From assembly GCF_021347895.1 (NCBI RefSeq), contig NC_067122.1, positions 32,835,215 to 32,899,214 of the forward strand: a stretch of 64,000 nt of DNA, read 5' to 3'. The notes beneath the pieces were generated by a model. It had not been told where the DNA came from and made no database searches. It saw only the letters and a program-made list of their open reading frames with translations. The translations under genes were made by a program, and so were the position numbers. Origin of the DNA: Acanthochromis polyacanthus (lineage: Eukaryota > Chordata > Actinopteri > Pomacentridae). Of the stretch, positions 11,057 to 23,020 are shown in pieces. Numbering within the stretch: the first letter of the stretch is position 1; every line of letters starts with the position of its first letter.

Positions 11057-11135
11057 CTGAAATCAATAAAACGGGATGTGCAAAATACAGCTTTCCTCAA
11101 GCTGCATTTTGCACAACCTGTTTTATTGATTTCAG
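11057..11135. repeat. Near-perfect hairpin
   Basis: A left arm of about 37 bp (11057-11093, starting CTGAAATCAATAAAAC) pairs with the reverse complement at 11099-11135, with a 5-nt loop and about two mismatches. It may be a tiny MITE or a fold-forming transcript segment. Confidence 0.75.
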
Positions 11136-11149
11136 TGCAGACACCTTTG

Positions 11150-11208
11150 CATCTTTGGATTGAATCTCTGAAATATGAAGTGTCTCACTTCAATTCAATC
11201 CAAAGATG
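11150..11208. repeat. Second hairpin, adjacent
   Basis: CATCTTTGGATTGAAT at 11150-11165 pairs perfectly with ATTCAATCCAAAGATG at 11193-11208, across a 27-nt loop. It lies 14 bp downstream of the 11057-11135 hairpin. Confidence 0.75.
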
Positions 11209-13530
11209 TAAAAGTAAGTGAGGAAATCAGAAACAACAACGTGTGTTTGTGTAAGTCCTTCGCAAACAGGACCTTCTTATTTTTGTTTAACAAATGCACA
11301 TCTGCTTAACATTCCAGTTTTTGGAAGCTTTCAATGAAACTTAATCTCCATTCCTCCACAGTCACATGCAGAGGACAAGACATTCCTACCGTGCTAGACT
11401 TTCTTCATATTTTCAAGTGACTACATTTGTATGAGTATAAAAATGCTTTATTTGTGCTGACTATTGAGAGCAGGATATTCGTAACAGCATCATTCCTTAC
11501 TAACACTTATCTTTTGGTGTGCTACTGAATGTAGCAGGCGGTTCTGTTCCTGAAGCATGACTCAGCCCAGTAATGTGTTTACCTTCCTGTGTTTCCACTG
11601 CCTGCAGTGAGAAGCACAGTCTTACTGAGGCAATGCAGCTCGGTAAAATATGTTTGGATGGCTGTGAGCGCCCACAGTACACACCCAGTGGCCACACGCA
11701 TGTGTGCGCTTACATGCCCTTAAAAAGTGATTTATATTAGGCTTTCTTTAGGAAGTGGATATCTTTGTATTTTCATAAAAGAGAAAACCACTGTAGGCAT
11801 GGAAAGTAATGGTACAATGTGACTGGATGATTTATAAGAAACACACCCAGACGTACACTAAAAGTGATAATGACATAAAGTGGCACGTCATGTCTAAATT
11901 AGTTGTTTCTGCATAAAAGTTTGTTCATTCAAATTGCTTGATGTGAAGAGGAACCATCTGTCTGCAGTCAAAGAAGCTACATCTTCTGGCATTATGAAAA
12001 TGATTAGGGCATAGAAGAAACATCTGCTTTAGTACATGTAAACACATTTATTGTTAGCCTCTAAAGCTCACTTTGCAATAGGATTAACATGATGAGCAGA
12101 GGTGAGGAATAAAATATTTCGGGTAGCCCCTGGTAGCTTACCTCATCGTTAGAGGATTTTGAATTTATTCAAATTATCAGATGACATTCAGCAGGACAAA
12201 AAGAACCAGAAACAAAATAAATAAAGTAAATGAATCTGTTTATAAATCATTATAATGAAAAGAAAAAGAAAGCTTAAGAACTTCCATGCAGAGAGTACAA
12301 ATAGGAGCTCCTAATATGACATTTATTCAATTTAAATGGCACAGGTTTTGCAAAGTGTAAGCAAAGTAGCTAAAATAGGATTAGAGTACAGGGAATAGCC
12401 CCCCTGACAGCTTCAATCCTTCTGTGGTCATATTGGTCTCCAGAGAAGCATCTCAGTTCAACATGTTTCCATTCTATTGGTTAAGCATTTTCTTCCACAT
12501 AGATCATTGTTCACACACGATTACGACTGGGTTGAAATCACTCCGTGCTGGTACGACTTAAATCACTCACCCAAATAGATCAATGGAAAAGAAGGAGGTT
12601 CAAGTTATCCAGCTGTGGCAAACATTACAACAGTTTATATACAAGCCGAGAAAAACAGTTTTTCAGAGTAAAACTTTTTTTCACTTAAATTCAAGAAAAC
12701 ATCATCCTGAAATAGTCAGACCTGCTTTGAGGAGCTTCAGTCTGGTATGCATTTATAGCTGCAGTTCTCTGCTAGCTTAGAAATTGGAACTGTGACTCAA
12801 AATTGTGCACAGACACAAATGCAAAGCAGGTGAAACAGAAGACAACAAATGAAGACAAATATGTGTGAATTTGACTTATTGTGCTTTTAATATGGTCCAA
12901 TGGCAATCAATTTTAATTCACTACAGGTAATTCTATTAAATTAAGAAACCTGCAAAAAAATAGGATATGGTGTAATGAAAAATAGACTGGATTTAGGGAG
13001 TAATTAGCAGAACTGCGACATTACTAAAATGGAGCAATAATTTCTGAAGATATGGCTCACTGAGGGGTGTCTGAGGCAGAAGCTGCTTTTGATAAGGTCA
13101 ACAGTGACAGCATTGTGAGACTTTCAGAGGTTTTCTAATTAGGAAGAGGAAAAATCGAGCTGATGCAGCCTTTAGGGAATACATGAACTGTGGATTTTAC
13201 TGGACCCTGCAAACTAAAGTCACCCTGAATGATGCACGCAAAGTTCATGGTTGTCTTCCATCACAACCTTCTTTTCCTTTTTGTGAAAATTCAACTGAAC
13301 CACAAAAAACGTCCAGTTAAACAGAGTGACATGATACCCCTCCCATGGTAATTCCTGAATATTGCTAAAAACTGAAAGATTTCCCAAAAGTTAAGGAAAT
13401 AACTCAATAGTCAAGTCCCTTTATGTTGCTGTCATTTATAGTGTATCAATACTGTATTTATTCATTGTTTCACTCTTGTTATTAATATTGTTTTTTTTTT
13501 ATTACTGTACTTATGTTTCGTGCTTCTTTG
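11209..13530. other. Unassigned sequence
   Basis: No gene, element or tandem repeat was recognised. The 65-codon frames at 11500-11697 (minus) and 12583-12780 (plus) have no supporting features. Confidence 0.4.
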
Positions 13531-13534
13531 AAAA

Positions 13535-13602
13535 ATGCTGCTGCTGTAACAGTGGAAATTCCCCCTGATGTGGAGAGCAATACAGGATTGTCTTATCTTA
13601 AG
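13535..13602 (+). repeat. LINE-type 3' tail fragment
   Basis: The text CTGCTGTAACAGTGGAAATT, then GGATTGTCTTATCTTA resembles fish LINE 3' ends of the form 'AATTTCCCC...AATAAAG...ATCTTATCTTA'. It is short and diverged, so its family is uncertain. Confidence 0.4.
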
Positions 13603-14014
13603 TATGTAAAGCAGTGAATTTTGATAGAAAGTGCACATGCATCCTATTATCCATGCATACTGCTATTATTTGACTATGAACAGCATGGACATGCAAAATT
13701 GCTGGACAGAGAAGTGAGTAGAATTTATGTGCAACTAATTAGTTTTTCCAGAAAGAACGGAATGGATAATGAAATTTAGTTACTTCTTCTGTCTTTGGTA
13801 TTTCATTCATGCTTTGTTTGAAGAGCTTTATCACAGCAGAGTATATAGTAAGAAATGTGTTTTAAAGCTATCATAAGTAATTGTTTTGGTCATATTGGGA
13901 CAGCAGAACAAAGGCACTAAAATATTATTTAATGGCTATTAACAACAGTTGTCAAATTCACATCCATCAGACTCACAGCTTCTTTAGTTCAGTTCAGCTC
14001 CACTATATGTGGCC

Positions 14015-14100
14015 GTTGAGCTGCTAAATGTTCCACTCGGTCACCAGCCAGACTCAAACTGTGACTCTCTGCCGTTTGCTGCTGAGCAGGTAGTAGACAG
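14015..14100 (+). repeat. Diverged dispersed fragment (partner of 4133-4262)
   Basis: It shares CTAAATgTTCCACTcGgTCACC-like and TTTGCTGCTGAGCAGGTAGT-like blocks with 4190-4255. It is old and of unknown class. Confidence 0.4.
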
Positions 14101-14325
14101 CTGAAAACAGCTGCTGAACTGTGGAACCAAACAGTTAACCATGAAGTCAAAGCAGTGAGAACAGCTACTCTTTACACCTTTCACATTACATGTAGTATTT
14201 TCCCCATTGTTAATATCAAGCAATGAATAATGCAGCATTGTTCACTGTGCATGAGTTGTTTTTCTTTTGCTTTTTTTTGTTATTGTTTTTGTTTCCTTTT
14301 GTTTTCTTTTGTGCATGGTCTTTAC

Positions 14326-14827
14326 CAGGGGCCTGTTTCACGAAGCAGATTTAGTGAAAACTCTGAGTTTGTTTATCCTGAAATGAGGGAAACTCAGAGT
14401 TTTCTGTTTCACAAAGCGAGGTAACTCTGACCAGAGACAGAGGGGTAACTCTAGCCTGTTTCTTCATCCACTGGATCAGTAATGAAAGGACATGCCATTT
14501 TGACAGATGGCAGAGCTAGGCTACGCCAAAACTCACCAGCTGACTGACTGAGGAAATCAAACAGCATGTGGTTGAAAGAGGGCGGAGACAGAGAAAAACT
14601 CCAGGTTTACTGAGATAAACCTGCTGACAACCTGGTTAGAGTCATAGAGTCTGTTTCTACGGTAACTGACCGAGAGTTTAAGTTACCTGTCTTTGTGAAA
14701 CAGGCTAGAGTTACCCTGCTGTCTCTGGTCAGAGTTACCTCCGTTTGTGAAACAGAAAGCTCTGAGTTTCCAACACTTCAGGGTTAACAGACTCAGAGTT
14801 TTCACTGCTTTGTGAAACAGACCCCTG
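14326..14827. mobile_element. ~500-bp inverted-repeat MITE, probably PIF/Harbinger-like
   Basis: The left end CAGGGGCCTGTTTCACGAAG matches the reverse complement of the right end (CTTTGTGAAACAGACCCCTG). The arms continue with AAAACTCTGAGTTT and AACTCTGACCAGAGACAG on the left and their complements on the right, over about 120 bp. There is no coding capacity. Related fish families beginning GGGGCCTGTTTCA are usually placed in PIF/Harbinger, but no clean 3-bp target duplication can be fixed here. The right flank is a small remnant of the (ATCC)n repeat. Confidence 0.75.
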
Positions 14828-14829
14828 GT

Positions 14830-14895
14830 GAACCCTGTCTTCATCCTACAGATTATTAAATGGTATACAGATAATGGACGGAATGGATGGAAGGA
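14830..14895 (-). repeat. (ATCC)n repeat fragment
   Basis: GAACCCTGTCTTCATCCTAC, then GGTATACAGATAATGGA and a degenerate ATGG run match the head end of the (ATCC)n repeat in reverse (compare 53865-53905). It abuts the right end of the 14326-14827 MITE. Confidence 0.55.
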
Positions 14896-14899
14896 TGTT

Positions 14900-17514
14900 A
14901 CAAACAAAACATTTTTTCTTGATTTCTAAAGTAAAAGAGAGGAATAGGACACAGGCATTCTCAAAGTGATCTGTTACTTTTTAGTGCCCATGCTGATACA
15001 AACAAAGCAAATAAAATCAAAAACATGTTGTGTCAAACTTTGTTTCAAGAGAAAAACACATGCTTTTATATTATAACGTTTGACAAGTTAAAGGCCGAAC
15101 TGTGGTTTGATTTTAGTCCAGAGGATAAAATGGAGTGTTTTCATCATCATTTATTTTAAGCAGAAAGTAGTTATGAAGTGAGAGTTAACAGCAGGTACAA
15201 CACGGTAAGAGGAATGGAACATTTGAATGTTGGTGGTCTCATGTGCACCTCTCAGGCAGAAAACAGAACCACAAACTGTTATTTACAGGGTTTTTGCAAT
15301 ATACAAGAAAGCAACTGGCCATTTTGTAATACTGGAAACAATGTGTACACTGTGCAAATGCAACTACACTATAACTTCAGAATATCACTGACATTAAATT
15401 CAAACAATTTTTTCCCCACACACTCAATGCTTGTTGTTATTGTTTTCATTTCCTTTATTTTACTATCATCAGTTAGCCTATTTCTCAGTTTGAACAGGTC
15501 ACTGTGGCACCAGCATTACTGTTGAATCTGCACCAATCTGTCTGTTAGTCTCAAGCTCCAACACCACCAGCACATGTTTATTCCACTTGTAACATTGTAT
15601 TAGCTTCTATAAATGTAGTGATCCCACCAGCAGACCTAAAATGACTGAAAAGCTTCAAATTTGATCAGGTATTAATGGTAATAAGGGAATGAACAATATT
15701 AAAAAGCAACATTTGTAAAACCCCTCCACATATCTCATGGTCTTCTTTTTTGGTTCTGGTGAAATACTCTGAACAGTTGATTTCTACTGAAGCTTCAATA
15801 AAGTAAATGAAATTAAATCAAGTAAAAGGCACCATCAGCCGTATGTTGGATGCTTTGCGTATTTTCCTCCCCCTTGTTAAATACAACAAGCAGGCACCTT
15901 GATGCTTGAGTACATAGTTTACAGTTTATTATAGCATCTGTGTGTGACAGAGTGTCACCTGTGATCCACCGAACATGCAGGTCAGAATTTAGAGTCCAGA
16001 CATGAAGGCTTTCCAGGGTTTGTAAATTCACTCTCACATGCATCCAGCTATCTCAAAGGCCAACCATTTAGATGCTCAGGTGTTGTAAATCTTGCTCCTT
16101 GGCTCCAACACAAACCAGACACCAGGATTACAATTCCACATCCCTCGCTCACACTAAAGCCTCTAATTCCCTGTTAAACAAAGCAGAAACAACCTTCCTT
16201 CACAAGTGCTCCAAAAAGTCAAGGGATGAAAAAAGTACTTCAGAAAGTATTTTGTAAAGGAGCCAACAGCCTGCAGTGACTTTGCAGTGCTTTGATGAAT
16301 AGTAGCTGCAGCAGCTCAGCTTCACACACCATCCCAGTGAATCCTACTCAAAGCTGCTCTTGATTTGCCTGTTAACATTGTGTTAATGACCTGCAATTAG
16401 TTCAGCCCCATATCAGAACACATGCCATGCCGACACACAGGATTCTTTCACTGTGATGGAGGGACCAGAGAAAACAAACAGGCAGCAATTTTAAAATGTG
16501 AACGGATTTTTTGTGTAACTTATTAACTTAATATTAGTGATTTTCTTGTTTCTTTTTTGCAACTGTCTATAAGCTTCAGTCAATTTTCGCCTGAAATTTC
16601 TACTGAAGATCTACAGAAAGTAAATTGAATGCTGTTCTTGAACTGTTTGGAGTACAGGCATGGTTGTGGTCTCCTTTGAAAGCTGACAACCTGAATTTTC
16701 ACTCAGTGCAGTCAGAATTACTCTAGGTGCTACTGGCACAGAGTATTTTATGTTGGAACACACTGAATTAGGATGACTTTTATTTTCGCATAAATTTTTT
16801 CCCTAATAAAACACCTGAAAATAAGTGTGGCAGCACTGTGACAGCTTGAAAACACAAAAAGGCAATAGCCTGGGGTCTTACATAGTTCCGGTCAAAATTT
16901 CAGAGCAATACTACAAGAAATGAGTGTTTCACACATGTATTTGTACTGCTATGGCCAGGCGCCGTCAATTTTGGACACCCTGGGCCAAAATGGTATATGT
17001 TCATTTTTCAGCCCGTTTTCACATTATTTTCACTCCAAAAACTCATAAAGAATAATAATAATAAAAAAAAGCACTTCAGGGCAGCTCCAGTGTGGATCAG
17101 ACAGAGAGACTGGGACGGAGACAGAGAGGTGTGAAATGTCACACAACCCGCTGGCAGAGGCTCTATTTATATCCTGCTATTCAGCAGGCTCATTGGCTAC
17201 AAGCCCTGTCAGTCAAAAGTTTCCTCTGGCGTGATTTGCTCATAATTTACTGACAAAATGAGGTCAGTCCAGATCTGTCAGTCTCGGCTACGGTTGGCCG
17301 TTTAGGCCTGGGAGGCACGCCAGAGTCACTTGATTGGTTGAAATGCGGTGTAAACAAAAAGGATAGAGTTCAGCCGCCATTTTGACTGCAAAACAGCAGA
17401 GATATCTGTATGCTTCATGAAAATATGGACAGAAATACAGTGAATATGAAACACGCAGCGCCACCATGCGCCGTGTGTGCGCGCACGGAGCCGAGTTATT
17501 TGTGGATTATTTAC
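14900..17514. other. Unassigned sequence
   Basis: No gene was found. 16960-17514 is less AT-rich and may be part of the larger dispersed repeat that continues at 17515, but this cannot be tested with only one full copy. The 115-codon frame at 15178-15525 lacks any recognisable domain. Confidence 0.35.
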
Positions 17515-17868
17515 TTATTTCAAGACATGTTTTGGACAAATTATTATACTTGCTAGTTTTGTCTGGATGCCGAAGCTTGGATTATGGCCAGTTTTTGTGG
17601 ATTATTTTCATGTTTGACCAGTAAAGAGCGTCCAAAGGTGAGTTGTGCACGTTTACGTGATTTGTTGTTTGTTGGACAAATGTGTTTATATTACCCGCTG
17701 TGGTAATCACATCTGAAAGTGGTTTATACCAGTGGTTTCATGAGAATCTAAGTTTCCATGGGTGTATAGTGTTTCGATAATCGCGTTTGCAGCTTCGGAC
17801 ATTTATTAAAATACTTATGCAGATCTCAAAGTGTCCCGCGGGTGGGACACTGAAGTGCAACGGGTTGA
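17515..17868 (+). repeat. Dispersed repeat, copy B
   Basis: It matches copy A (349-757) in the same order: TTCAAGACATGTTTTGGAC, GGATTATGGCC, CGCTGTGGTAATCACATC, TTATGCAGATCTCAAAGTG and a CGGGTGGGACACTGAAG end. It lacks about 40 bp present in copy A. The class is unknown. Confidence 0.75.
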
Positions 17869-17869
17869 T

Positions 17870-18596
17870 TTAATCTATTCGGTCATTTGTGTGAATATCC
17901 ATTAGCGTATTTTTCTTCATGTCTCTTCTTGCATCAGTTATTGTTTTATTTTTGTTATTCAGTTAGTCTGTGAAATCAATGCTAAAGATAGCACTAAAAA
18001 TGTATTATGAACAGCTGAATTGCTGATTATATGTGACCTTCTTGTGATACAAAAACACAGAAATATACAAAAAACAAAAACAAAGCACCAGTAGGCCCAC
18101 TGTTACTGAGGGTGTTGGGTAAAAAAATTGGGTGAAAGGAGTGGTGGTCTGGAAGAGAGGGTAAGTCTTTTTCCTTTGAAAAATGATCACATCAAAATCA
18201 ACTCATTAAAGAATTGGGCTTCCACATAACTTTTGGTGGTTTTGTTGGGACGCAGATAGGTGTCATGAGCAATTATACTTACGTATAGTACTGTAGCTCC
18301 TATACAGTAAGGGAAATAAAACAGATGGTTTGTTTAGTTCCTGCTATGAAACTGATACATAAACATGTTTTTAGTCACTTCTTTATTTCATAGAGCCTCT
18401 CAAAGGAAATTGCAAATTTTGGGCCAAGGTGGCCAACGTTGCACAGATCCAGTGCCAACCTTTTATTTTTTTCCTTTGATTGTAGTGACGCTTTTGACTT
18501 GGTTCGCCATACAGTCCCATCTGAGCCAGTATGTTGGCATCAGCAGCACCGCTCTTCACTTCTTATGTTACTGATAGAAGTTTTTCAGTAATGATT
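17870..18596. other. Unassigned sequence
   Basis: Nothing was recognised before the Rex3 LINE. Confidence 0.35.
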
Positions 18597-18598
18597 AG

Positions 18599-20260
18599 CA
18601 ACCTCCCCCCGATGAATCGCCACCTTGGTGGAGGGGTTTGAGTGTCCCTGTGATCTTGTGAGTCCGGGGCAATAGCCCCTGGTAGGGTCTCCCAAGGCAA
18701 ATTGGTCCTAGGGGAGGGACCAGACAAAGAGCGATTCAGAAACTCTGATAACAACAACCAAGACGAAAGCCGCTACCTCGCCTGGACCTGCTGGTGGACA
18801 CCGGCGATGAGAGAAGCCGTCAGGCTGAAGAAGGAGGCCTTTCGGGCTTGGTTTGCTCAAGGGTCTCCTGAAGCAGCTGACGGGTACCGGCTGGCCAAAA
18901 GGGCGGTGGCTACGGGAGTCACGGAAGCAAAAACTTGGGTGTGGGAGGAGTTCGGGGAGGCTATGGAGAAGGACTTTTGGTTGGCCTCAAGGAGGTTCTG
19001 GCAAACCATCCGGCGCATCAGGAAGGGGAGGCAGGGATTTGCCTAGACTGTATACAGTCAGGGCGGAGAACTGTTGACCCGTACTGAGGACATTGTCAGG
19101 CAGTGGAAAGAGCTCTTTGAGGAACTCCTGAACCCACCTAACACGTCCTCTGTGGGTGAGGCAGAGCTTGAAGACTTGGGGGAATCTTCGTCCATATCTG
19201 TGGCAGAGGTTGCCGAGGTAGTGAAGAAGCTCTTTGGTGGCAAGGCGCCAGGTGTGTACGAGAGCCACCCTGAGATGCTGAAGGCTCTGGACATTGTTGG
19301 ACTGTCTTGGTTGACACGTCTATACAATGTCACGTGGGCATCGGGTACAGTACCTGCGGAGTGGCAGACCGGGGTGGTGGTCCCTATTTTTAAAAAGGGG
19401 GACCAGAGAGTGTGCTCCAACTACAGGGGTGTCACACTTCTCAGCCTCCCTGGGAAAGTCTACTCTAGGGTGCTGAAAGGGAGGCTCGAACCTCGGATTC
19501 AGGAGGAGCAATGCGGATTCCATCCCGGTCGTAGAACAGTGGACCAGCTCTTTACTCTTGTGGAGCTGCTGTGGGGGTCATGGGAATTCGACCTACCAGT
19601 CTACATGTGTTTTGTAGATCTGGAGAAGGCTTACGACTGTGTCCCCCGAGGGGCTTTGTGGGAGCCACTGCTGGAGTATGGGGCACCGGGCTCGTTGATA
19701 CGAGCCATTCGGTCCCTATACAACCAAAGTGAGAGCTGTGTCCACATATTCTGGCCAAAATCAAACTTGTTTCCGGTGGGTGTTGGACTGTCCAACTGTC
19801 CCTTATCTCCGATCCTGTTCAAGGTTTTCATGGACAGGATCTCAAGGCGCAGCCGGGGTGAGGAGAGTGTCTGGTTTGAGGACCTCAGGATAGCATCTCT
19901 GCTTTTTGAAGATTATGTGGTTCTGTTGGATTCCTCACATCATGACCTTCAGCACGCACTGGAGCGGTTTGCAGCCGAGTGTGAAGCGGCGGTGATGCGG
20001 ATCTGCACCTAAAAGTCTAAGGCCATGGTTCTCTGCAGGAAACTGGTGGATTGCTCCCTCTGGGTTGGGGGAGAATTGCTGCCCCAAGCGAACCCGGGGC
20101 AGACCCAGAACATGCTGGAGGGATTATATAGCTCGTCTGGCCTGGGAACGCTTCGGATCCCCCAGGAAGCACAGGAAAGTGTCACTGGGGGGAGGGATGT
20201 CTGGAACGACCTGCTTCGCCTGCTGCCTCCGCCCCAGACAAGCGATAGTAATGGAGGGAT
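18599..20260 (+). pseudogene. Rex3 (RTE-clade LINE) reverse transcriptase, broken
   Basis: Rex3 copies itself by target-primed reverse transcription. The protein runs WWTPAMREAVRLKKEAFRAW, then DIVRQWKELFEELLN, PAEWQTGVVVPIFKKGD, NYRGVTLLSLPGKVYSR and MCFVDLEKAYDCVPRG. The DNA around 19361 (TGGCAGACCGGGGTGGTGGT) matches the conserved site used to define Rex3. One frame is open from 18702, with TAG at 19044 and TAA at 20010. The catalytic FADD box is changed to FEDY near 19905, and GLRQGCPLSP is shortened to GLSNCPLSP. After 20075 the frame jumps to the C-terminal GRPRTCWRDYIARLAWER, so roughly 190 codons are deleted. A degenerate (ATGG) tail ends near 20260. The element is non-functional, and the endonuclease part is not recognisable. 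Confidence 0.88.
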
Positions 20261-20302
20261 TAGCAACTTGTCCTCCTTTCATGTGCCTCTTTCTTGTTCT
20301 GC

Positions 20303-21421
20303 GCTTTAAAATCCTTCTTCTGACATATAAAGCTCTTAATAACCAATCTCCATCATATCTTAAAGATCTGATAGTACCTTATTATCCTAGTAGAACTCTT
20401 CGCTCTCAAGCTGCAGGCTTACTTGTTGTTCCTAGAATTTCTAAAAGTAGAATGGGAGGCAGAGCCTTCAGTTATCAGGCGCCTCTCCTGTGGAACCTGC
20501 TCCCAGTTTGGGTTCGGGAGGCAGACACCCTCTCTATTTTTAAGACCAGGCTTAAAACGTTCCTTTTTGACAAATCTTATAGTTGGGGCTGACTGGGTGA
20601 CCCACAGGGGTTCGGCTTGTGTCTTCATTGCACAGCTGACTCCCTCTTGGACGTCCCTTCGTTCTGCCTCTAGTCATGCTGCTATAGGCCTAGGCTGCTG
20701 GGGGACTTTTCTTGACGCACTGAGCCCTTCTCTATCTACCTTTACATTTAATATGTATACCGTTATTGCAGTACATTCACTCTGTTTCCCCCTGTGCTAT
20801 TTCTCCGAGTGTCCCTGGTCCCAGAGCTGGATGCTTCAGATCTGCGGTTGATGTTCCACCAGCTGGTCCAGTCTCCACCATGTCCACTGTGGGATGCTGT
20901 TGCTGACCTTCCTCCAGCCCTCTGCTTCCAACTCCCTTTTTCCACCAGTCAACTCTGCATTGCCTTCACTATACTGTTATGCTAACTTACATACTGTTTG
21001 AATTTTACTGCTAGCTATATATGGAGCATGTTTAATGTCAGAGCCGTACATCATAAGAGTAAATTATGAGTCAGTTTTCAATGTTAGCTTATACTTTGTC
21101 TGTGTCACATATCCTGTCATGCATGTATCCAAATGTGTGTTGTGTTTTCCTTGCTTTCCCACCCCTCCCTCTTCTCCCATCCCTCCCCCTTGCCCTCTTC
21201 TGTCCTTCTCAACCCGCCCGGCCAGCAGGCAGATGGGTCCCCCCTATATAGAGCCGGGTTCTGCTCGAGGTTTCTTCCCTGTTAAAAGGGTGTTTTTCCT
21301 TGCCACTGTCGCCTTTGGGCTTGCTCTGGGGGTCAGGCATTTGGGTTCTGTAAAGCGTCTTGAGACGAGTTGACTGTAATTGACGCTATATAAATAAAAT
21401 TGAATTGAATTGAATTGAATT
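20303..21421 (+). mobile_element. 5'-truncated L2 LINE, copy 1
   Basis: The L2 ORF2 C-terminus (ILLLTYKALNNQSPSYLKDL, then MGGRAFSYQAPLLWNLLP, then DTLSIFKTRLKTFLF) ends at a TGA near 20590. A long 3' UTR follows, and the (TTGAA)n tail at 21398-21421 is typical of fish L2. The copy starts abruptly in ORF2 right after the Rex3 tail, as expected of 5' truncation on insertion. It is closely similar to the reversed copy at 35333-36460, with few differences by eye, implying recent activity of this family. Frames in the 3' UTR should not be read as genes. Confidence 0.88.
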
Positions 21422-21423
21422 GT

Positions 21424-21570
21424 GGAGTGCCCCAAGGTTCAATTCTTGGCCCTACTCTGTTCTTCCTTTATATGCTGCCACTTGGGTCAGTTAGCAAAAC
21501 ATAATTTGTTTTTCCAGTGTTACACAGACAACATTCAGATTTATCTGCCAGTGCAACCAACAGAAAGTGA
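21424..21570 (+). pseudogene. Older L2 reverse-transcriptase fragment
   Basis: It encodes, across a frameshift, the RT block [10 protein letters not shown], then [14 protein letters not shown], then DNIQIYLPVQPTES. The active-site YADD is decayed to YTDN. The piece begins immediately after the tail of L2 copy 1, so copy 1 may have inserted into or beside it. Confidence 0.7.
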
Positions 21571-21596
21571 GGCACTATGTAGCGTAGCTAGCTGTA

Positions 21597-21905
21597 TTTG
21601 TCATGGACAGGGTTTGGATCCCCCTTCCTGCTGTTGTCTGATTTGCCTGTTTTACTGCTCCCCCCTCTCCCTCTGTGCTGCAGGTGATCATCACAGAGGG
21701 AGAGTAGCTGCGAGGGTACACACTTGCAGCTCATCGCCATCTCCTTGACAATAAAGACTGTCTCCCCACACCGTTCAGTGCGAGATTGTATTGCCAGTCT
21801 ACTACAGACAACAGTGTGAGACTGTACCACAAAGCAGCCTGCCTTCCACTCCAGTGAACCTCCAGATAGAAGACCTGGGCTATACAAATAAACTTTGATT
21901 GATTG
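21597..21905 (+). repeat. LTR-like fragment followed by an L2-type tail
   Basis: TGTCATGGACAGGGTTTGG at about 21599 and AATAAAGACTGTCT near 21749 look like parts of an LTR, but no TG...CA boundaries with a duplication could be fixed. The stretch ends with CTATACAAATAAACTTTGAT and (TGAT)n at 21880-21911, a LINE-type 3' tail. Both assignments are tentative. Confidence 0.4.
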
Positions 21906-21914
21906 ATTGATTTC

Positions 21915-23020
21915 TTTCTTTTCTGTTCTAGACATCGTTTTTAAACCATACCACACCGACACACACATGCACATGTGCTACCATAATTTTTCAACCATGG
22001 CACTAAGGAGAAAAATCATCATCTGAACTTGACATTGATGGATTGAAAAAGTGATTCAGGCACAAAAGCTGTATGAGCTTTACAAAACCACCTCACTACG
22101 ACACCAGCTACTGTTACACCCCTGAAATGGGGAGAAATAATCACAGAGTAAATTACGTGTTTCCTCAGTGAGACTCGAATGAGGAAAACTCCACGATCTC
22201 TCCCCTAGGAGTGTAGCAAATCGATTCCAGACTTGACAATCAACACTATAGATCATGGATAATACTATCACAGCTCTGTTTTAAACAACAAATCATGAAA
22301 TGTTTCCAGATTTTGTCACTTTTGAGGCGCCCGTTTTTCCCGTTTACTTTTAAAGCAACTTTTAGACTTACATTATGAATGATCTCTCTTAGCTATATAA
22401 TATTTGGCCATTAGCACGGCATTTTAATATTCCTAGTGCAAATTCACATCTCACACTCCTTTTTTTTAACCATTAATAGCAGTCCTTTCAATCGGTCACA
22501 CTACAAGCTTTCAAATGTACATACACAGGTAATTGCACACAAACATCTACTTGACTGAGCAAAGCCACACACTCATGGACAGCCCGAGAAAGAGATTTCT
22601 TTATTGAGAAGATGGTAGAGAACGTTGCTAGGAAACCGTTTCTGAATGGTCTGCAGCATTAGCGTGTTAGCACCGGCTGCCTTGCCTTTAGGTATGGCTG
22701 GGATTTGAGATTTCGCCAGTGAGGTGCAAGCAGCTGAGAAGATAAAGCCAGAGAAAGTGGCGCTTAGTGCTGAGGAATAGCAGGGATCAAGCTGAAGGGA
22801 AAAAAACAGTCGGCGAGCTTGATCCTATTCTGCCTGTCCAGATGTATTTAATTTTTCTTGTGCTTCTTTCAACTTAATATAAATGTGCGTGCTCACTGTA
22901 GCCCAAGCAGAGATAGCCCGTCTTTGCTAAAGATGAAGAAATAATTAGACAAACTTCAGAAGATTTGGGAAAGTTTAAAAGCAAATTTGTTGGTTTTGAA
23001 GTAAACTGGAAGAGCAAGAA
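21915..23020. other. Unassigned sequence
   Basis: There is no recognisable gene or repeat. The window sequence here is AT-rich with no long frame. Confidence 0.35.

Noticed and set aside
20794..21373. Frames in 20794-21373 that closely match frames at 35392-35960
   Set aside because: They are the 3' UTR of two L2 copies; the shared peptide sequence comes from DNA identity, and the frames follow the ORF2 stop.
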